Part shown: positions 61,012 to 64,000 of the stretch, piece after piece | Layout: the number at the start of each line of letters is the position of its first letter | How positions within the stretch are numbered: position 1 is the stretch's first letter | Translations under genes and position numbers: made by a program | Notes under the pieces: model-generated | Databases searched by the model: none | Seen by the model: only the letters and a program-made list of their open reading frames with translations | Told to the model about the DNA's origin: nothing | Source of the DNA: Thermoplasmata archaeon | GTDB taxonomy: Archaea > Thermoplasmatota > Thermoplasmata > Methanomassiliicoccales > Methanomethylophilaceae | Assembly (NCBI GenBank): GCA_015063285.1 | Contig: SUST01000003.1 | Span: 1 to 64,000, forward strand | DNA: 64,000 nt | Reading direction: 5' to 3'

Positions 61012-61042
61012 AAAAAAGTCCGACGGCGTTTAAGCCGCCGGA
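61012..61042 (-). terminator. Hairpin terminator of dapB
   Basis: TCCGACGGC (61019-61027) and GCCGCCGGA (61034-61042) pair at 8 of 9 positions around a 6-base loop. On the minus strand the hairpin is followed by six T residues (plus-strand A-run 61012-61017). It lies 6 bp after the dapB stop. Confidence 0.7.
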
Positions 61043-61048
61043 ATGGTT

Positions 61049-61849
61049 TCAAGCGAGGACGTCGGTCATCGCGTATACGACGCCCTTCTTCTGATCGACA
61101 ACCCACTTGGCTGCCATGACTGCTCCTGCAACGAAGACTTCACGGGAATGTGCCTGGTGACGGATCTCGATCCTCTCGGCATTTCCGATGAACATGACTG
61201 TGTGGTCACCGACAATGTCTCCTCCCCTGACAGCGTGAATCCCGATCTCCTTTCCGCGGGGACAGGCTCCTTCGCGTCCGTAAACGAACTCCTTTCCTCC
61301 GAGTTCCTCGCTGATGATCTCCGCGGCAGTCATTGCTGTTCCGCTGGGCGCATCCTTCTTCTGGTTGTGATGGGCCTCGATGATTTCCACATCGTAGTCC
61401 AGACCAAGGTTCTTGGCCGCTTCTCTGCAGAGTTTGAAGAAAATGCCCACTCCAATGGAGTAGTTCGAGGAAATCACGGCAGCAACATTGTTCGCCTTGA
61501 CAGCATCTGTGATGTTCTGCTTCTGCTCGGCCGAGAGTCCTGTTGTTCCTATGATAAGGTTGACCCCAGCCTTGGCCGCGACAGGTGCATTGACCGCTGT
61601 GGCAGGGGCGACGGTGAAGTCCAGAAGGACATCTGTCTTGGTCTCCTTGAGGACCTTCTCCAGATCCTTGGGGTCGGATACGGGGACATCCAGTTTTCCC
61701 AGTCCGCAGATCTCGCCGATGTCCTTTCCGACGTTGACGAGATCGAAAGCTGCCGATACCTTCATTCCTTCGGTAGCGTTGATGCGGCGTACGATCATCT
61801 GTCCCATCTTTCCACATGCCCCGACAAGGGCCGCTCTGACTTCTGCCAT
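61049..61849 (-). CDS. dapB: 4-hydroxy-tetrahydrodipicolinate reductase
   Basis: The 266-residue enzyme reduces the dihydrodipicolinate-level intermediate in lysine synthesis with NAD(P)H. It shows the nucleotide loop V-G-A-C-G-K-M-G-Q-M near residue 8, G-T-T-G-L near 98, and the catalytic E-A-H-H-N-Q-K-K-D-A-P-S-G-T-A near 155. GAGG lies 8 bp before the ATG. The leader also contains a CCGC/GCGG hairpin (61877-61888) and a TTTTATATAG promoter near 61902-61915. Confidence 0.95.
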   Translation of the reverse strand: MAEVRAALVGACGKMGQMIVRRINATEGMKVSAAFDLVNVGKDIGEICGLGKLDVPVSDPKDLEKVLKETKTDVLLDFTVAPATAVNAPVAAKAGVNLIIGTTGLSAEQKQNITDAVKANNVAAVISSNYSIGVGIFFKLCREAAKNLGLDYDVEIIEAHHNQKKDAPSGTAMTAAEIISEELGGKEFVYGREGACPRGKEIGIHAVRGGDIVGDHTVMFIGNAERIEIRHQAHSREVFVAGAVMAAKWVVDQKKGVVYAMTDVLA

Positions 61850-61876
61850 ACAAATTCCTCTTTTCTCCGCTTCAGC

Positions 61877-61915
61877 GGTATGATTCGTCTATTCTTTAGT
61901 TCCTATATAAAACTC
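61877..61915 (-). promoter_or_regulatory. dapB promoter and leader hairpin
   Basis: The minus strand has TTTTATATAG near 61906-61915, then CCGCTGAAGCGG (61877-61888) as a 4-bp stem with a 4-base loop. GAGG follows and then the ATG at 61849. The layout recalls the mttB leader, which also has a small GC hairpin just before its ribosome binding site. Confidence 0.45.
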
Positions 61916-62021
61916 TGACACCGTAGCTTCAGGATCATCAGACGCATTCCGATATACCGTCAGGTATGCTGCTTAACTACGACATGTTTTGTTAAATAGA
62001 AGGTAAAATCATTGTTGGCCA

Positions 62022-63137
62022 ATGTCAAACGAGACAGCATCCCGCATTCGTCTAAGTACCATCGATGTCTTCAAGGGTTTGGCGATATTCTTCATCGTCA
62101 TACTGCATTTGGCCATCGTAGCTAGAAGCGGGATGTCTGAGCCTTCACCAGCAATCCAGGCCTTGTATCTGGGGTTGGTCGGATTCTTCGTGATGTCAGG
62201 ATACTTCTTCAAGCCAGGGAGAGGCTTCAAGGAGAATATTGGTCGCCGTGTTAAGATTCTCTTCGTTGCCTTGCTGATATCTGCATTCTGTCTTCCTATC
62301 ATCAGTTTCCTATGGTGCAGCCTTTGCGATCAGCCAACTGGTTTTGAAGATCTGATTGACTGCTGGAGGAGAACTTTTTGTCTGGAGCGCAGCTTCGTAC
62401 CATATGATGATAGCGTCCCGTGGGCCATATGCGGCTTTTCCATGGGTTACTATTACCTTTGGTGCATGCTCGGTGCTTTCGTAGTTTTTTATGCGGTCGC
62501 TGACCGTATCGTCAACAATCTCAAGCTTGGAATCATTACAATAACCGTGCTTGTATGCATCACTGCAGCTTACAGAGAATTGGTGGACTTCACACTGCCG
62601 TTCTATCTAAATCTGGTTCCAATCGCAGCTGCATTCATGATCTGCGGAATGTATCTGGCCAAGATAGATCTTGTGGGGAAAGTGGAGTCGGGGGCATTCA
62701 GGGGCCTGAAATGGTGGGGTCTGTTCATAGGCAGTACAGCCGCTCTTCTGGTGATGGTTTTCATTCTTCCGCCGACAATCACTTTCGATCTGATGAGCTT
62801 TGGACATTTCGGAGGTTACTCTGCATTCCCCTATCTGGTGGAAGGGATCCTGGCGTTCGTTATGATCCTCTACATATCATTTTTCATTTCAAAGATACCT
62901 GTTGTTGCATCCGTTTTCGAGAGACTCGGGGAGCACACAATGGGGATCCTTTTGTTGCATGTGTTCATCGCCAAGGTCGCTCTGGCCCCATTCTTCACAT
63001 TCAACAATGAGATATGCATAACCGGTGACTTTGGAGGAATAGAAAGAACGATATTTGCTTTCGCAGTTCTGCTGATAACGTATTTGGTCTGTGCCTATGG
63101 TTCACAGTTCATCAGAAGGGTCAGAGGCCATGAGTAA
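62022..63137 (+). CDS. Acyltransferase 3 family membrane protein
   Basis: The 371-residue protein has about ten transmembrane segments and the acyltransferase-3 start (R-L-S-T-I-D-V-F-K-G-L-A-I-F-F-I-V-I-L-H), including the conserved His. The family O-acetylates surface glycans or lipids (OafA-like), probably here the cell envelope sugars. A GTTAAATAG element near 61991-61999 gives a start close to ATG 62022. The N-terminal charged cytoplasmic tail is short. The acceptor is unknown. Confidence 0.85.
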   Translation: MSNETASRIRLSTIDVFKGLAIFFIVILHLAIVARSGMSEPSPAIQALYLGLVGFFVMSGYFFKPGRGFKENIGRRVKILFVALLISAFCLPIISFLWCSLCDQPTGFEDLIDCWRRTFCLERSFVPYDDSVPWAICGFSMGYYYLWCMLGAFVVFYAVADRIVNNLKLGIITITVLVCITAAYRELVDFTLPFYLNLVPIAAAFMICGMYLAKIDLVGKVESGAFRGLKWWGLFIGSTAALLVMVFILPPTITFDLMSFGHFGGYSAFPYLVEGILAFVMILYISFFISKIPVVASVFERLGEHTMGILLLHVFIAKVALAPFFTFNNEICITGDFGGIERTIFAFAVLLITYLVCAYGSQFIRRVRGHE

Positions 63138-63313
63138 GCTCGGATACATGTACGAGCACGACTTCGGTGTGAAGCAATCCCGGGTGAACTTCCGCGCGGT
63201 GCTTTTTATCACTAGAAAAATCTTCAATGATGCCGTATTCGTCACCCCCATCATCTCTTGAATTTATCGGTCCAGATAGTCATCTATTTATGACTATATT
63301 CGGATTCTGAGCC

Positions 63314-64000
63314 ATGAATTCTAAAGTGTTGGTCGCGTTTGTCTCTATAGTTGCGGTCGCGGCCGTAGGTGTCGGAGTTTTCTTCCTTATGAATGGCGGT
63401 CCCGCTTCGTTGGACGTCGATGAGGTCAGGACTGACCTTAGAGTAGGGGATTATGCTGTAAACAGAATAGATTCGGATCTTGCCCTAAAGGATACCATCA
63501 CGGGCTGTCCTAGCTCGGATCTGACTGACCAACTGTATATGGGTGAGGCCATGGGAGACAAGTCTGTTAAGACCGTCAACTACAAGGGCCAGAGCATAGT
63601 CTGCGATTATTACGAATATTCCGTCGAAACCACTTACATAACATGTGCGAAGCATCCCGCCACAGGAGTCACTTACGAAGCCACGATTATGAATGAGGAT
63701 GGTTTCTTTTCGTACCTCCTTAAGGACACCAATCTCGATCTTTCCCTCAAAGAGGATGAACAGAAAGTCGCGGCGGGATCCTTTGTTCTGTTCGAATATA
63801 CCACCCCATATGTAGGAGAATACAGCTACAAGGGCGATCTGGAATACAAGATGGACGAATACAATCCCAAGACAGATCTCGGAACCATGGTGACCTCCGC
63901 CGATCTCGGTATGCATGGGCTCGTCAGGGAGATGATCACAGAGATCACACCTTCCGGAAAAATCATCACCAACCTCAAAAATGAACCGCAGTCAGAGGAT
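63314..64000 (+). CDS. Exported protein, partial at window end
   Basis: At least 229 codons are open with no stop to the window edge. The signal/anchor helix (M-N-S-K-V-L-V-A-F-V-S-I-V-A-V-A-A-V-G-V-G-V-F-F) resembles that of the 42870 protein (M-N-S-K-V-V-I-A-I-V-A-V-V). The mature part is beta-rich and hydrophilic, with Asp/Glu/Lys/Tyr-containing repeats and two cysteines, and no domain is recognised. It follows a TATA-like CTATTTATGAC near 63283. The C-terminal end is outside the window. Confidence 0.65.
   Translation, partial: MNSKVLVAFVSIVAVAAVGVGVFFLMNGGPASLDVDEVRTDLRVGDYAVNRIDSDLALKDTITGCPSSDLTDQLYMGEAMGDKSVKTVNYKGQSIVCDYYEYSVETTYITCAKHPATGVTYEATIMNEDGFFSYLLKDTNLDLSLKEDEQKVAAGSFVLFEYTTPYVGEYSYKGDLEYKMDEYNPKTDLGTMVTSADLGMHGLVREMITEITPSGKIITNLKNEPQSED

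Overview
This window is a chromosomal segment of a methanogenic archaeon, most probably of the order Methanomassiliicoccales (Thermoplasmata side of the Euryarchaeota). It is archaeal: TATA-binding protein, Orc1/Cdc6, small RFC subunit, SRP54, TrmY, archaeal-type RibL/RibC, class I HMG-CoA reductase and AMP phosphorylase are all present. It is methylotrophic and uses pyrrolysine: mttB (trimethylamine methyltransferase) is interrupted in frame by one UAG at codon 334 and is followed by its corrinoid protein gene mttC. None of the intact genes I could check ends in TAG, as expected when UAG is reassigned. Large Sel1/TPR proteins and BspA/InlB-type surface proteins suggest a gut-type lineage.

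Layout. 0-4.3 kb: two Sel1-repeat proteins, a phenylacetate-CoA ligase family enzyme and an inositol monophosphatase family enzyme. 4.2-7.4 kb: rfcS diverging from orc1/cdc6, then a tRNA thiolation protein. 7.4-13.2 kb (minus): cysS, cysE, AMP phosphorylase, and a zinc ribbon/PUA/PAPS-reductase-like/ferredoxin protein. 13.3-17.7 kb: a 1,017-residue surface protein and a UbiD decarboxylase. 18-21 kb: small proteins, gltX and a DtxR regulator. 21.2-25.1 kb: a tightly overlapping operon srp54-trmY-zinc ribbon-(PPAT/NTPase fusion)-FAD protein. 25.5-30.2 kb: tbp, TPR and basic proteins, an iron-sulfur flavoprotein. 30.3-38 kb: the methylamine region, with marR, mttC and mttB on the minus strand, then a ChlI/ChlD-like AAA+/VWA pair and an APC permease on the plus strand. 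38-42.7 kb: hmgA, a CDF transporter, pheT, a peroxiredoxin. 44-47.5 kb: glyA and the riboflavin operon ribB-ribL-ribC-ribH. 47.6-53.7 kb: zinc-ribbon proteins, mntP, the diiron flavoprotein FprA, an EFR1-type ferredoxin and small membrane proteins. 53.0-54.7 kb: a scar holding a truncated MATE gene, a frameshifted integrase remnant and a duplicated ppiC 3' end. 54.7-64 kb: ppiC, a membrane GTPase with zinc ribbons, pirin, dus, a NIF3-like protein, dinB, dapB, an acyltransferase and a partial exported protein.

The most interesting region is 30.3-38 kb. mttBC and the chlI/chlD pair diverge from one 240-bp regulatory region. The permease promoter carries the same upstream box (GTCATCAT) at nearly the same distance from an identical 11-bp TATA segment as the chlI promoter. 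I infer one regulon joining amine uptake, methyl transfer and an ATP-driven AAA+/VWA machine whose target is unknown (metal insertion or corrinoid protein maintenance are possibilities).

Start codons fall into two classes. Many first genes have a TATA element centred about 26-27 bp before the ATG and so look leaderless (dtxR, tbp, gltX, hmgA, pheT, marR). Operon-internal genes, and genes with long leaders such as mttB, chlI and dapB, have GGAGG- or GGTGA-type ribosome binding sites.
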